Counted from the stretch's first letter, positions 46,236 through 55,797 are shown. The stretch is DNA of 64,000 bases from Pseudoalteromonas sp. MEBiC 03607 (GCF_004792295.1 NZ_SRRY01000001.1:1994501-2058500), one strand, 5' to 3'. Notes: generated by a model not told the origin, from the letters alone. Numbers and translations: made by a program.

Positions 46236-47282
46236 ATGTCAGATATAAATAAGATTGAAACACTAACAATTACCCGCCCAGACGATTGGCATATTCATTT
46301 ACGTGACGGTGATCAGCTTACCGATACTGTACGTGATGCAAGCCGCTATATGGGGCGCGCGATTATTATGCCAAACCTTGTTCCACCGGCCACATGCACT
46401 GACAGTGCTTTATCATATTATGAGCGAATTAAAGCCGCAGGCCCTCAGGGTGATTTTGAGCCTTTGATGGTGCTTTATTTAACGGACAAAACCTCACCAG
46501 AAGAAATCAAAAAAGCAAAAGCAACGGGTAAAATTGTTGCGGCAAAATTATACCCTGCGGGTGCAACGACCAACTCAGATTCGGGTGTAACATCAATCAA
46601 AAACATTTACCCAGTACTTGAGGCAATGCAAGAAGTAGGGATGTTGCTGCTGGTGCATGGTGAAGTGACAGATTCATCAATTGATATCTTTGACCGTGAA
46701 AAAGTTTTCCTCGATACAATTTTAGCCGATGTAGTAACTGACTTCCCTAAACTTAAAATAGTACTTGAGCATATTACGACTAAAGATGCCGTAGAGTTTG
46801 TTAATAACGCACCTGATAATGTAGCGGCTACAATCACAGCTCACCACTTACTTTATAACCGTAACCACATGCTAGCGGGCGGTATTCGTCCACATTATTA
46901 TTGTTTACCAATTTTAAAACGTAATATTCATCAGCAAGCATTGATTGCTGCAGCGACAAGCGGTAGCAAAAAGTTTTTCTTAGGGACAGATTCTGCGCCT
47001 CATTATAAAGATAAAAAAGAAGCAGCGTGTGGCTGTGCAGGTGCTTATACAGCACATGCAGCGATTGAATTATATGCTGAAGCATTTGAAGAGGCGGGAG
47101 CCTTAGATAAGCTGGAAGGTTTTGCGAGCCATTTTGGCCCTGACTTCTACGGTTTAGAGCGTAATAAAGACACGATCACACTGGTAAGAGAAAGCTGGAC
47201 TGTTCCTGCAAGTTACAAACTAGGAGACTCTGAGGTAGTGCCGATCAAAGCTGAAGCTAACATGGATTGGCAAGTTAAATAA
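46236..47282 (+). CDS. pyrC: Dihydroorotase PyrC
   Basis: A 348-residue class II dihydroorotase (E. coli 348), third step of pyrimidine synthesis. [12 protein letters not shown] holds the metal Hx[15 protein letters not shown] the carboxylated Lys, LLVHGEVTD and LEHITTKDA further His ligands, and [10 protein letters not shown] the catalytic Asp. A strong terminator follows. Start ATG 46236 fits the family N-terminus. Confidence 0.97.
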   Translation: MSDINKIETLTITRPDDWHIHLRDGDQLTDTVRDASRYMGRAIIMPNLVPPATCTDSALSYYERIKAAGPQGDFEPLMVLYLTDKTSPEEIKKAKATGKIVAAKLYPAGATTNSDSGVTSIKNIYPVLEAMQEVGMLLLVHGEVTDSSIDIFDREKVFLDTILADVVTDFPKLKIVLEHITTKDAVEFVNNAPDNVAATITAHHLLYNRNHMLAGGIRPHYYCLPILKRNIHQQALIAAATSGSKKFFLGTDSAPHYKDKKEAACGCAGAYTAHAAIELYAEAFEEAGALDKLEGFASHFGPDFYGLERNKDTITLVRESWTVPASYKLGDSEVVPIKAEANMDWQVK

Positions 47283-47312
47283 GCGAGCTTACTGTTAGCT
47301 AATATTATTCAG

Positions 47313-47341
47313 AAGCCCAACATTACGTTGGGCTTTTTTAT
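47313..47341 (+). terminator. pyrC terminator
   Basis: AAGCCCAAC (47313-47321) pairs with GTTGGGCTT (47327-47335), followed by TTTT. Confidence 0.92.
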
Positions 47342-47621
47342 TATTTTTTAATTGTTTAGAAATATGCCTGTCATATTTAAAAGTTTAGCCGTTGACCTCA
47401 AAATAATTTTCGATTAATAGAGCTAAAAGCTATTTAATGTGTTAGTCTTAAATTGCTTTGAGTTTTTGCGTATAGAATTTACGGATAATGTGCGGCTTGT
47501 TCGGTTACCGGTTGGTTATTGGTTCTTCCTGTACTTTACCCCCTAGTTTTTGGGCATTCACTCAGGGAGGATAGAGCCATTATGGCTGAATTTTAATAAT
47601 TGACTTACAGGAAAATTTGGT
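47342..47621 (+). promoter_or_regulatory. Leader and promoter region of csp gene
   Basis: With the pyrC terminator this makes a gap of 339 bases. A TTGACC at 47393-47398 with TTAATA/TAATAG 16-17 bases on is a possible promoter. The rest would be an untranslated leader of about 190 bases, as is usual for cold-shock genes whose leader folds respond to temperature. No ORF is supported. Confidence 0.4.
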
Positions 47622-47831
47622 ATGTCAAACACGGTTACTGGTAAAGTTAAGTTCTTCAACGAAGCAAAAGGCTTCGGTTTTATTGAACAAGAAAATGGTC
47701 CTGACGTATTTGTACACTTCAGTGCTATCACAGGTACAGGCTTCCGCACTTTAAGCGAAGGCCAACAAGTATCTTTCGGCATCAAACAAGGTCAAAAAGG
47801 CCCTGAAGCTGAGAACGTAGAAGTAGCATAA
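47622..47831 (+). CDS. Cold-shock protein (CspA family)
   Basis: A 69-residue single cold-shock domain. [17 protein letters not shown] contains RNP1 (KGFGFI), and DVFVHFSAI is RNP2. It binds single-stranded RNA/DNA and melts RNA structure. The long untranslated leader and a 15-bp terminator hairpin match the CspA gene type. Which Csp paralog it is cannot be determined. Confidence 0.95.
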   Translation: MSNTVTGKVKFFNEAKGFGFIEQENGPDVFVHFSAITGTGFRTLSEGQQVSFGIKQGQKGPEAENVEVA

Positions 47832-47851
47832 TTCGTTATGCGAAACTAAGT

Positions 47852-47884
47852 ATTTTGGTGAAACAGTTTCTGTTTCACCAAAAT
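47852..47884 (+). terminator. csp terminator hairpin
   Basis: ATTTTGGTGAAACAG pairs with CTGTTTCACCAAAAT around TTT; 15-bp stem with AT-rich base. The trailing T tract is short. Confidence 0.75.
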
Positions 47885-48321
47885 TCATTTATACCTCTTA
47901 TCAACTTTCTCTACCTCATTCATACTACGCTTTCTCCTAAACCATTTTTTACTACTTCTACATAAATAATTCCTTTGTACCTCATACTTGGTAGTCTGTA
48001 CCGAATTATTAATCCCCCAAAGGCATTGTATCGGGTTTTCTTAGTCAGACATTAAGCTAAAAGTTCGATAACAATCCTCTAAAAGCTACTCTCCATAACT
48101 AAAGTATTATATGCTTCATAGACGGGATTTACTCAATGCAACATTGACTGTTGTATTGGCTAGTAGTTTTGATCAACAGGTTAAGTTACCTCTTTTTTAT
48201 AATGTTTGAGATATTTTCAACAATCTCAAAATTACCCGCTAAACTTAAAGTATTCACAAGTGGAATAAATTCTGAGTAACTTATACTTGTTTGATGAAAT
48301 ATAATGAAGGTTCGCTAATCG
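47885..48321. other. Long non-coding gap before the response regulator gene
   Basis: About 440 AT-rich bases without a supported ORF or RNA. A dyad CAATGCAACA (48134-48143) / TGTTGTATTG (48149-48158), 9 of 10 matching, is the only clear structure and could be a regulator site for the gene at 48322. Confidence 0.4.
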
Positions 48322-48936
48322 ATGAGCATAGGAAACAATATACTTTTGGTAGACGACCACCCAATGGTTGCAACAGCAATCAAGATGGTACTATCAAAGT
48401 CAACTCTGGTTAATGAAGTAAAAGCTGTTGCGAGTCAAAAGGAAGCATTACAGTTTTTAAAAAGTAATAATGTCGCGCTAGCTATTTTAGATATCGAATT
48501 AGAAGATTCAGATGGCTTTAGTTTATACAAACGCGCAGTTAGCAGTGGCTTCTCTGGTAAAGTGCTATTTTTATCAGCAAAGCAAGATAAACACATTATT
48601 CGAACAGCGGCTAAATTAGGCGCGCAAGGTTTTGTTAACAAGGCTGAAAGCTTAGAGGATATTTCATCTGCAGTAGAGATGATTTTAAGGGGTTATACCT
48701 TCTTTCCTCAAGAGCATTTAATAGCATCTGAAAAAGATATTGATGAATTACTGACAGAGCGAGAGCTTGCAGTGATGAATTACTTACTACAGGGCCTCTC
48801 AAACAAAGATATCGGTGAAAAGCTGTTTATTAGTAACAAAACAGTAAGTACGTACAAGACAAAAATCTTTGAAAAGCTTGAGGTTGATTCAATTATCTCT
48901 TTAGCAAAGCTTGTTAAAGACCGCGCCATATTTTGA
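48322..48936 (+). CDS. LuxR/NarL-type response regulator, orphan
   Basis: A 204-residue protein. The receiver domain has DDHPM near the start, the phospho-acceptor Asp in LAILDIELED, and Lys in FVNKAES. The C-terminal LuxR HTH is LTERELAVMNYLLQGLSNKDIGEKLFISNKTVSTYKTKIFEKL. No histidine kinase is nearby, so the partner and regulon are unknown; long gaps on both sides make it a stand-alone gene. A terminator hairpin follows. Confidence 0.9.
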   Translation: MSIGNNILLVDDHPMVATAIKMVLSKSTLVNEVKAVASQKEALQFLKSNNVALAILDIELEDSDGFSLYKRAVSSGFSGKVLFLSAKQDKHIIRTAAKLGAQGFVNKAESLEDISSAVEMILRGYTFFPQEHLIASEKDIDELLTERELAVMNYLLQGLSNKDIGEKLFISNKTVSTYKTKIFEKLEVDSIISLAKLVKDRAIF

Positions 48937-48938
48937 GA

Positions 48939-48968
48939 CTCTCACCCTTAGCGGTGAGAGATAAATTC
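48939..48968 (+). terminator. Hairpin after response regulator gene
   Basis: CTCTCACC (48939-48946) pairs with GGTGAGAG (48953-48960); the following sequence is ATAAATT, a poor T tract. Confidence 0.6.
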
Positions 48969-49410
48969 TCGCTCATCCTTGTGTTTAGTAAGGCAATTGT
49001 GCATTTACTAAACATTACCCACTGATGAGTGCATAAAAATTCTGCAAATTAGATTTTTTAGATCACTAAATAGAATTTTTTTTTAAATTTTCTTATGCCT
49101 TTTCTGGTTTTATTAAATGTTACATTTATGTTTAAGGTTGAACCCAGCATGAACGTGGTGTTTGCTAGTAAAGGGCTTTAGAACCTTCCCCTTGATGGGT
49201 CTGTTATATTTTTGTTAATTGATTGTTCGAGCTATTTTCCTATCAACGACGAGTTACCAAATTTTTCGGACGAAAGCCGAACATCAAGTTGACAGACTCT
49301 GATGCATTTAGCATTATTGGAGGGTTGATATCTATTAAAAGATATCAGGGTTGTCTTCTTCGGAAGGTAATTAAATTATAAAAGTAACATTACTTAATTG
49401 GTTGGGAACT
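48969..49410 (+). promoter_or_regulatory. Leader region of the TonB2-type operon
   Basis: About 440 bases, AT-rich, no ORF supported. Near the end are a dyad GATATC-N8-GATATC (49327-49346) and a small hairpin CTTC-TTCG-GAAG (49355-49366) with a stable UUCG-type loop, both in the likely 5' leader. I looked for a Fur box and saw none that is convincing. Confidence 0.4.
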
Positions 49411-50181
49411 ATGTCTGTTAAAATCAGAAAGAGTCTTGTAGCATCAGCGTTGGTTGGCGCTTTTGCATTTGCAAGCAGCAATGTGATTGCAGATCCTTTG
49501 AAAGATGTGCAAGATGCAGGTCAACAAATTCAAAAGGCTGCTGTTAAGTCTCAAACTAAAATTGACAATGTATATGGTCAAACTCAGGAGCTAATCGCTG
49601 AGTACCGTAGCGTTGTTGACGAAACTGAGCTAATGAAGGTGTATAATGATCACGTAGCACGTTTGGTCGCTGACCAAAACGCGTCTATCGAATCGTTTGA
49701 CCGTCAAATCGCAACAATCGATAACACGAAACAAAACGTTGTGCCTTTGATGTATCGCATGATCGATACGCTTGAGCAATTCATCAAAGCGGACGTTCCG
49801 TTCAATCTTGAAAACCGCCTAGCACGTGTTGAAAGACTACGTGACATCATGGCATCAGCTTCAGTTACTACATCTGAAAAATTCCGCCAAGTTCTTGAAG
49901 CTTACACTGTTGAAACTGCATACAGCTCAGCTGTTACAGCTTCACAAGGTACGCTTGAAGTTGATGGCAAAAACATCAACGTAGACTTCGGTCGTTTAGG
50001 TCGTATCACTTACGTAGCACAGTCTTTTGACCTTAAGCACGCGTGGGTGTGGGATAACAACACTAAACAGTGGAAAGAATTAGGTGAAGAATACCTAAAA
50101 CCTGTTAAAGAAGTTATCCGTATGGCGCGTAAACAAGCGACATTAGAACTTGTTAAACTACCAATCTTTGGCGCGGAGTAA
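49411..50181 (+). CDS. DUF3450 domain protein, exported
   Basis: A 256-residue protein with signal peptide (cleavage near VIADP). The mature part is largely coiled coil (ADPLKDVQDAGQQIQKAAVKSQTKID...), then a beta-rich end. DUF3450 proteins regularly start the TtpC-ExbB-ExbD-TonB2 operons of Vibrio and Alteromonadales. I chose ATG 49411 rather than TTG 49402. Periplasmic; probably an accessory of the energy transduction complex. Strong codon bias suggests high expression. Confidence 0.88.
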   Translation: MSVKIRKSLVASALVGAFAFASSNVIADPLKDVQDAGQQIQKAAVKSQTKIDNVYGQTQELIAEYRSVVDETELMKVYNDHVARLVADQNASIESFDRQIATIDNTKQNVVPLMYRMIDTLEQFIKADVPFNLENRLARVERLRDIMASASVTTSEKFRQVLEAYTVETAYSSAVTASQGTLEVDGKNINVDFGRLGRITYVAQSFDLKHAWVWDNNTKQWKELGEEYLKPVKEVIRMARKQATLELVKLPIFGAE

Positions 50182-50187
50182 TCAATA

Positions 50188-51552
50188 ATGAAGAAACTAT
50201 TTAAAGGTTTTGCTGTTGCAGCAGTACTATCTGTTTCTGCAGGTACCGCGCTTAATGCACACGCAAACACTGATGCTTTAGACAAAATTCTTGAGCAAGT
50301 TAAGCAAGAACGTATTTCTGAAGGTAAATTAAACAAGCAACGTGAACAAGAGTTCCTTTCAGCTCGTGCTGACAAGCAAGCGTTACTTAACAAAGCAAAA
50401 AGCGATCTAGCTGCTGAAAAAGCACGTGGTGACCGTTTATCTAAAGAATACGCACAAAACGAAAATACTTTAGCTGAGAAAGAGCAAGCTCTTTTAAATG
50501 CTCAAGGTACGTTAGGTGAGATGTTCGGTGTTGTACGTCGTGCAGCTGCTGATGCAATCGGTTCAATCGAAGCATCACTTGTTTCTGCTGAAAAACCAGG
50601 ACGTGCTGAAGTACTTCGCTCACTAGCTGCTGCGAAAGAGCTTCCAACTGTACGTGAACTTGAAGAACTTTGGATTTCTCTTCAAACTGAAATGACTGAA
50701 TCAGCTAAAGTTTCAACTTTCGAAACTGAAGTTGCAGGTCTTGACGGTTCATCTTCAATGAAGAAAGTAACGCGTATTGGTAACTTCAACTTAGTTACTG
50801 ACGAAGGTTACTTAATCTACTCTCCAGAAACTAAAGCGATCCAACCTCTAGGTAAGCAACCTGATAGCTACATCCTAGCGGGTATCAGCGATTTAGAAAA
50901 AACTTCTGCAGATAACTACGCTGGCGTATACATCGACCCGACTCGCGGCGCGATCTTACGTATCAACACGCAGAAGAAATCGTTAATGGAATACTACGAG
51001 CAAGGTGCTGAAGTAGGTTACATCATCACAGTATTACTTGTTGTTGGTCTACTTATCTTCATCGTTCGTTTCATTGATCTTGCGCTGACTAGCACTAAGA
51101 TTAAGAGCCAGCTTAAAAACCTTTCTACTCCGAATACAAACAACCCACTGGGTCGTATTCTTAAGGTTTACGCTGACAACAAGAATCAAGACGTTGAAAA
51201 CCTTGAGCTTAAACTTGACGAAGCAATTCTACGTGAAACGCCTCGCATCGAAGCTGGTATCAACATCATCAAGATCTTGGCAGCAATCGCTCCATTACTA
51301 GGTCTACTAGGTACGGTTATCGGTATGATCCTAACGTTCCAAACAATCACATTGTTCGGTACAGGTGATCCGAAGATCATGGCTGGTAACATCTCTCTAG
51401 CACTTGTTACTACTGCGCTAGGTCTAATTGCAGCTCTACCACTTATCCTACTTCACTCAATTGTTGCGGGTCGTAGTAAGTCGGTTTTACATGTCCTTGA
51501 TGAGCAAAGCGCTGGTATTATCGCTGCTCACGCGGAGAAGGAGAAAGCCTAA
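50188..51552 (+). CDS. ttpC: Long ExbB-like proton channel protein (TtpC type)
   Basis: A 454-residue protein with signal peptide (near AHANTD). Residues about 25-110 are a periplasmic coiled coil, 110-265 a beta-rich region, and 275-450 a MotA/TolQ/ExbB channel domain with three membrane helices; IAAIAPLLGLLGTVIGMILTF is the conserved ExbB/TolQ stretch. The architecture matches Vibrio TtpC, needed for TonB2 but not TonB1 systems. Stop overlaps the exbB ATG by one base. Confidence 0.9.
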   Translation: MKKLFKGFAVAAVLSVSAGTALNAHANTDALDKILEQVKQERISEGKLNKQREQEFLSARADKQALLNKAKSDLAAEKARGDRLSKEYAQNENTLAEKEQALLNAQGTLGEMFGVVRRAAADAIGSIEASLVSAEKPGRAEVLRSLAAAKELPTVRELEELWISLQTEMTESAKVSTFETEVAGLDGSSSMKKVTRIGNFNLVTDEGYLIYSPETKAIQPLGKQPDSYILAGISDLEKTSADNYAGVYIDPTRGAILRINTQKKSLMEYYEQGAEVGYIITVLLVVGLLIFIVRFIDLALTSTKIKSQLKNLSTPNTNNPLGRILKVYADNKNQDVENLELKLDEAILRETPRIEAGINIIKILAAIAPLLGLLGTVIGMILTFQTITLFGTGDPKIMAGNISLALVTTALGLIAALPLILLHSIVAGRSKSVLHVLDEQSAGIIAAHAEKEKA

Positions 51553-52076
51553 TGCTAGTCCTGATGGAGATCTGGGAATCTATCAGGGATTTTGTTGGCA
51601 CAGGCGGCCAGGTTTTATACGTGGTCGCGATAGCACTCTTTCTTATGTGGGTTTTAATGATTGAGCGCTATTGGTTCCTACTAGCTGAGTTTCCTCGTAT
51701 GACGAAGGATATCGTAGCTCAGTGGGATGCCCGCCAAGACACTACGTCTTGGTACGCACACAGAATCCGTGAAGCATGGATTTCTGAAGCGTCTGAAAAA
51801 TTAGATCAGCGTATGTTGTTGATTAAGACATTAGTAGCTGTTTGTCCTTTAATCGGCTTACTAGGTACTGTAACGGGTATGATCGCGGTTTTCGAAACCA
51901 TGGCTACTCAAGGTACTGGTAACGCACGTTTAATGGCATCAGGTATTTCAATGGCAACAATCCCAACAATGGCTGGAATGGTTGCGGCACTATCTGGAGT
52001 ATTCTTTAGCTCACGCCTTGAGGCAAGAGCGAGAATGGCGAAAGCTAAACTTGTAGATAGCATGCCTCATCACTAG
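51552..52076 (+). CDS. exbB: TonB-system ExbB
   Basis: A 174-residue inner membrane protein with three membrane segments. LIKTLVAVCPLIGLLGTVTGMIAVFETMATQGTGNARLMASGIS is the ExbB/TolQ signature. With ExbD it forms the proton-motive-force-driven motor for TonB. Shorter than E. coli ExbB (244), as usual for ExbB2. One-base overlap with ttpC. Confidence 0.94.
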   Translation: MLVLMEIWESIRDFVGTGGQVLYVVAIALFLMWVLMIERYWFLLAEFPRMTKDIVAQWDARQDTTSWYAHRIREAWISEASEKLDQRMLLIKTLVAVCPLIGLLGTVTGMIAVFETMATQGTGNARLMASGISMATIPTMAGMVAALSGVFFSSRLEARARMAKAKLVDSMPHH

Positions 52077-52090
52077 AGAGAGAATTAAAT

Positions 52091-52495
52091 ATGGCACGTA
52101 AACAACGTTTTCGTGAAGAAGAAGAAGCAGCGGTTGACATGACGCCAATGCTTGACATCGTATTTATCATGCTTATTTTCTTTATCGTAACTACATCGTT
52201 CGTTAAAGAGGCTGGTATCGAAGTCAATAAACCTAAAGCAGCTGCAGCTACGAAGCAAAAAAATGCAAACATTTTTGTTGCTATCCGTGCTGACGGTGCA
52301 ATCTGGATTGATAAACAACAAGTAGACGTTGAGCGTGTATCAGCTAAACTTGAAAGTTTATTAGCAGAACAACCTACTGAAGTTGTAATTTTGCAAGCTG
52401 ATAAAGAAGCAAAACACGGCGTAGTAGTTAAAGTTATGGACCAGATCAAAGCGACGGGTGATAACCTTAAAATTTCAATAGCTGGAGATCAGTAA
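52091..52495 (+). CDS. exbD: TonB-system ExbD
   Basis: A 134-residue protein with one N-terminal membrane helix. VDMTPMLDIVFIMLIFFIVTTSF includes the essential membrane Asp (D in MLDIVF). The C-terminal periplasmic domain ends before the tonB start, overlapping by one base. Motor partner of ExbB. Confidence 0.95.
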   Translation: MARKQRFREEEEAAVDMTPMLDIVFIMLIFFIVTTSFVKEAGIEVNKPKAAAATKQKNANIFVAIRADGAIWIDKQQVDVERVSAKLESLLAEQPTEVVILQADKEAKHGVVVKVMDQIKATGDNLKISIAGDQ

Positions 52496-53112
52496 TGATT
52501 CGTTTTCTGTTTTCACTGATTGCAGGTGGGGCAGTTACTTTCGGCTTGTTCTACTTCATGGCGTACCTCATCTCCGGTGGAGCTGATCGTGCGACTGAAC
52601 AAAAAGAACAGATTGTAGTCGAAATTATGACGAATCCGCCTGAATCTAAGGTGCAGGAGAGGAAGCGTGTTCCGCCTCCGCCTCCGCCACCGCCAAAGCA
52701 GCCGCCTAAACCGCAGCCGCCTCAGCCGGAAAACAGCAACCCAAATACTGGTGGTTTGTCATTTAATATGCCAAGCATCGATGTGGGAAGCACAGCTGGT
52801 GGCCTAAGTGGTCCTGGTGCATTTGGACGTGATGGTGATGCTACACCTATCGTTCGTATTGAACCAAAATACCCAACGCAAGCAGCGCGTGATGGTAAAG
52901 AAGGTTGGGTTCAACTTTCATTCACTATCAACGAAGTAGGTGGTGTAGAAGATATCGAAGTGATCGATGCAGATCCTAAACGTATCTTCGACCGCGAAGC
53001 TAAGCGAGCGTTATCTAAGTGGAAATACCGTCCAAAAGTTATTGATGGTAAGCCACAAAAGCAATTTGGTCTTCAAGTACAACTAGACTTTAAACTTAAT
53101 CAAGGCAACTAA
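52495..53112 (+). CDS. tonB: TonB2-type energy transducer TonB
   Basis: A 205-residue protein. N-terminal membrane anchor (about 1-28), a proline-rich spacer at about 60-80 with Pro-Pro-Lys repeats, and the C-terminal TonB domain (IEPKYPTQAARDGKEGWVQLSF ... RALSKWKYRPKV). It couples the ExbBD motor to outer membrane receptors for siderophores, vitamin B12 or glycans. Shorter than TonB1, as usual for TonB2. Confidence 0.93.
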   Translation: MIRFLFSLIAGGAVTFGLFYFMAYLISGGADRATEQKEQIVVEIMTNPPESKVQERKRVPPPPPPPPKQPPKPQPPQPENSNPNTGGLSFNMPSIDVGSTAGGLSGPGAFGRDGDATPIVRIEPKYPTQAARDGKEGWVQLSFTINEVGGVEDIEVIDADPKRIFDREAKRALSKWKYRPKVIDGKPQKQFGLQVQLDFKLNQGN

Positions 53113-53123
53113 GGAGGCGAGTA

Positions 53124-54383
53124 ATGAGAAATTTATCTAAAGTAACTGCTCTTGCGCTTCTTATGTCACTTTCGGGTGTGGTATTTACTGCACCTGCTTT
53201 AGCGGCGCCAGACTACGCGAAAATTGAAGAGCGTAAAAAAGCAAAAACTAAAGTTATGGGTGAGCGCGTTGGTAAGAAAGTAATTAAAGCGTTTGACTTG
53301 TACAATGAAGAAAAGCTTGACGAAGCCATTGCATTGCTTAAAGAAATTGATGCATCGGATGACTTCGACAGAGCAACTGTTGACCGTTATTTAGGTCAAA
53401 TGTACGCTCAAAAAGAGCAGTACCAGTTAGCTATCAAGCACATTCAAGCAGCTGTTAAACCTGATGTTTTAAACTTTGCCGACCAAGAGCAAGGCCTAAA
53501 ACTATTAGGTGACATGTACGCAGGTACAGAGCAATATGCAAAAGCAAAAGAAGCTTATGCAGCTTGGATGGACTTCACAGGTGAGGAAGACGACAAAGTT
53601 TATACACGTATTGCACAAGCAAACTACGAGTTAAAACTTTATAAAGACGTACTTCCTGCTGCAGACAAAGCAATCGAATTGGCAAAAGAGCCTGCTAAAG
53701 CCTCTTACCAATTAAAGCTTGCTGCCTATTTTGAACTTAAACAGTACAAAAACATGGTAGAAGTAGCTGAAGAGATTGTTCGTGTTTGGCCTGAAGACAA
53801 AAAAGCCTGGGTTGGTTTGGGTAAATATTACCTACAAACCGAAGACTTCAAGAAAGGTCTTGCGACCATGGAAGTTGCCTATAAAAATGGCTATTTTGAA
53901 AATGAAGTTGAATACAAAGTACTTTCTAACTTCTATTCGTTAAACGATATTCCTTACAAAGCAGCAGTTGTGCTTGAAAAGGCAATTAACGAAAATAAAG
54001 TTAAGCGTAATAAGCAAAATATCAGTGCAGTGGCATCTAATTACCACCGCTCAAAAGATATTGAGAAAGCAGCTAAATACTATGAAGAAGCGGCTAAATT
54101 TGATGACGATGCAGAGCTTTACCGCAAAGCAGGTTCATTACTTTTACAATCGCAAAACTATAGTGCAGCCGTTGTTCGTTTGAACAAGGCGTTAGAGTTA
54201 GGTTCTGATAAAAAGGGAACTATCTACTCTGACTTAGCTGAAGCTTATTACTACCAAGAGAAGTACAAGCAAGCTTATAACGCTATCACTAAAGCAATGG
54301 ACGATCCGCGTACGCGTAAATTCGCGAAGAGCTGGTCAACCTTCATCAAAGATAAAGCGAACCGTAATGGCGTGAAAATCTAA
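53124..54383 (+). CDS. TPR repeat protein of the TonB2-type operon
   Basis: A 419-residue exported protein (signal peptide ending near ALAAPD). At least eight tetratricopeptide-like repeats such as ATVDRYLGQMYAQKEQYQLAIKHIQAAV and AELYRKAGSLLLQSQNYSAAVVRLNKALELG. It closes the operon in the same position as the TPR gene in Vibrio TonB2 clusters. Probably a periplasmic scaffold of the TonB system. GGAGG upstream of ATG 53124, 11 bases after tonB; terminator follows. Confidence 0.88.
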   Translation: MRNLSKVTALALLMSLSGVVFTAPALAAPDYAKIEERKKAKTKVMGERVGKKVIKAFDLYNEEKLDEAIALLKEIDASDDFDRATVDRYLGQMYAQKEQYQLAIKHIQAAVKPDVLNFADQEQGLKLLGDMYAGTEQYAKAKEAYAAWMDFTGEEDDKVYTRIAQANYELKLYKDVLPAADKAIELAKEPAKASYQLKLAAYFELKQYKNMVEVAEEIVRVWPEDKKAWVGLGKYYLQTEDFKKGLATMEVAYKNGYFENEVEYKVLSNFYSLNDIPYKAAVVLEKAINENKVKRNKQNISAVASNYHRSKDIEKAAKYYEEAAKFDDDAELYRKAGSLLLQSQNYSAAVVRLNKALELGSDKKGTIYSDLAEAYYYQEKYKQAYNAITKAMDDPRTRKFAKSWSTFIKDKANRNGVKI

Positions 54384-54401
54384 TTGATGTTGTTTTAAAT
54401 T

Positions 54402-54427
54402 AAAAAGCCCCTCTGGGGCTTTTTTTA
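54402..54427 (+). terminator. Terminator of the TonB2-type operon
   Basis: AAAAGCCCC (54403-54411) pairs with GGGGCTTTT (54415-54423), followed by TTT. Confidence 0.93.
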
Positions 54428-54439
54428 TGGAATTTTATA

Positions 54440-55447
54440 ATGCTAAGACAGATCGTATTTTTACTTGTCGCAAGTGTGATGATAACAGCTTGCACCGAGC
54501 AACCTCCTCGTTTCAATCACTTTGATGAAGGCCAGCAAGCACTCAGTAACATAAATAACTTACTATCTAATCAATCAAGCTCAGATTCGGTAACAAGTTG
54601 GCCTTTTTCGAACGAGTATTTACAAGCTCGTCACTTCAATTATCAAGGCTTGAAAAGTATCGCGCTAGATGAATCGCAACAGGCGCAATTAAATTACCTG
54701 ATCATCGCTGAGCGTTATCCAGAACGTTATTTTGTTTGGCCAGAGCAGCGCGATGTTGTTAGTCGTGCAATTAATAAAAAAGATTATTCTGCTCAAAAAT
54801 TAGCTACGTGGTTGGAATTAGTACAAACACAATTAATGCAAGCAGAGGAAAGTAGTTTAAAACTAAATAAAATTGAGCTTAAGTTGTTACATTCAATGGT
54901 GCAAAACCACCTAACTAATAATGATGATGAAGTGGTACACTCAGCACTTTCAAAGCTTGAACAATATTTATCTCAATACACACCACGTAGCAAGTTAGGT
55001 TTAGTGGGGCTTGCAAATGGTAAAGATTGGTACCAGAGCAAGTTGAATTACTTTGGAGCGAAAACGCAACCTCCTCTTACGTGGCTTAGCAATATTCAGT
55101 CTCAATTAAAGCAAATAGCGATACACAATGTGGCGTTTCATTTACCGACCTCACACAGTACTCCTCTAGTAATGCAGTTTTTTAGTCAAGATGAGAATGT
55201 GGCGGGTCTTGACTGGCAGCTCGAATATCGAGACCCTTTACAAAGTAAGCGGGAGTTATCAGCGGGCGAGCAGTATTTTTGGTTAGTGATGATGGAAACA
55301 GATCTTGGTATTCATTATCACACTTGGAGTGAACAGCAAGCGCGAGTAAATTTAATAAAGCGTTTGGGGGTGACGAAACAAGAAGCTGATTGGCTTATCG
55401 AAGATATTATTCTTTATCCTGCAACGAGCTTTATATTTTCTTCATAA
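54440..55447 (+). CDS. Lipoprotein, possibly DUF3080 family
   Basis: A 335-residue protein with lipobox ITAC (Cys18). The body is mostly helical with Gln/Leu-rich stretches; the segments YTPRSKLGLVGLANGKDWYQSKLNYF and EQYFWLVMMETDLGIHYHTWSEQQA resemble what I recall of DUF3080. Function unknown. ATG 54440 lies just after the TonB-operon terminator, so expression may be partly by read-through. It converges on the DksA-like gene with a shared hairpin. Confidence 0.6.
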   Translation: MLRQIVFLLVASVMITACTEQPPRFNHFDEGQQALSNINNLLSNQSSSDSVTSWPFSNEYLQARHFNYQGLKSIALDESQQAQLNYLIIAERYPERYFVWPEQRDVVSRAINKKDYSAQKLATWLELVQTQLMQAEESSLKLNKIELKLLHSMVQNHLTNNDDEVVHSALSKLEQYLSQYTPRSKLGLVGLANGKDWYQSKLNYFGAKTQPPLTWLSNIQSQLKQIAIHNVAFHLPTSHSTPLVMQFFSQDENVAGLDWQLEYRDPLQSKRELSAGEQYFWLVMMETDLGIHYHTWSEQQARVNLIKRLGVTKQEADWLIEDIILYPATSFIFSS

Positions 55448-55453
55448 TACCTT

Positions 55454-55475
55454 GCTGCGCTCTAAGGAGCGCAGC
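55454..55475. terminator. Hairpin between convergent lipoprotein and DksA-like genes
   Basis: GCTGCGCTC (55454-55462) pairs with GAGCGCAGC (55467-55475) with loop TAAG; it overlaps the stop of the DksA-like gene. No long T tract. Confidence 0.6.
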
Positions 55476-55797
55476 TTCTACAGCGTTGGCTAGCAGGGTC
55501 TGCTAATAAGCGTTCATCATCAATTTTTTCTTCGCAATCGCAACAATAGCCATATTGCCCAATGTCTATTTGGCATAACGCTGCCTCTAGCTTTTCGAGT
55601 CTAGAAATTAAAATTTGATATTCAGGACCCAGCTTATTTGAGGTTAATTCTAGCCAATCTGCAGGAGGGGTTTCGCTTAATTGCGAAAGCAATTGTTGGT
55701 GATAGCCTTGATCAGAATTAGTTAGCATATCGAGTAAACGTTGTCTAACCTGCGCAAGTTCTGCAGATAACTTTGTTTGAATTTCAGTATTGTTCAT
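55462..55797 (-). CDS. TraR/DksA family zinc finger protein
   Basis: A 111-residue protein with an N-terminal helical region and a C-terminal zinc finger: GYCCDCEEKIDDERLLADPASQRCRSC, i.e. CxxC and CxxC. It is shorter than DksA (151), closer to YbiI/DksA-like proteins. These bind the RNA polymerase secondary channel and change promoter response. The typical DksA tip acidic pair (D71/D74) is not obvious, so the activity could differ. Confidence 0.85.
   Translation of the reverse strand: MNNTEIQTKLSAELAQVRQRLLDMLTNSDQGYHQQLLSQLSETPPADWLELTSNKLGPEYQILISRLEKLEAALCQIDIGQYGYCCDCEEKIDDERLLADPASQRCRSCAP

Noticed and set aside
48969..49401. Fur box before the TonB operon
   Set aside because: AT-rich sequence gives partial matches only; no 19-bp palindrome convincing by eye.
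50010..50393. Antisense 127-residue frame over the DUF3450/ttpC junction
   Set aside because: Shadow of strongly biased codons in the two real genes; no ribosome site or family.
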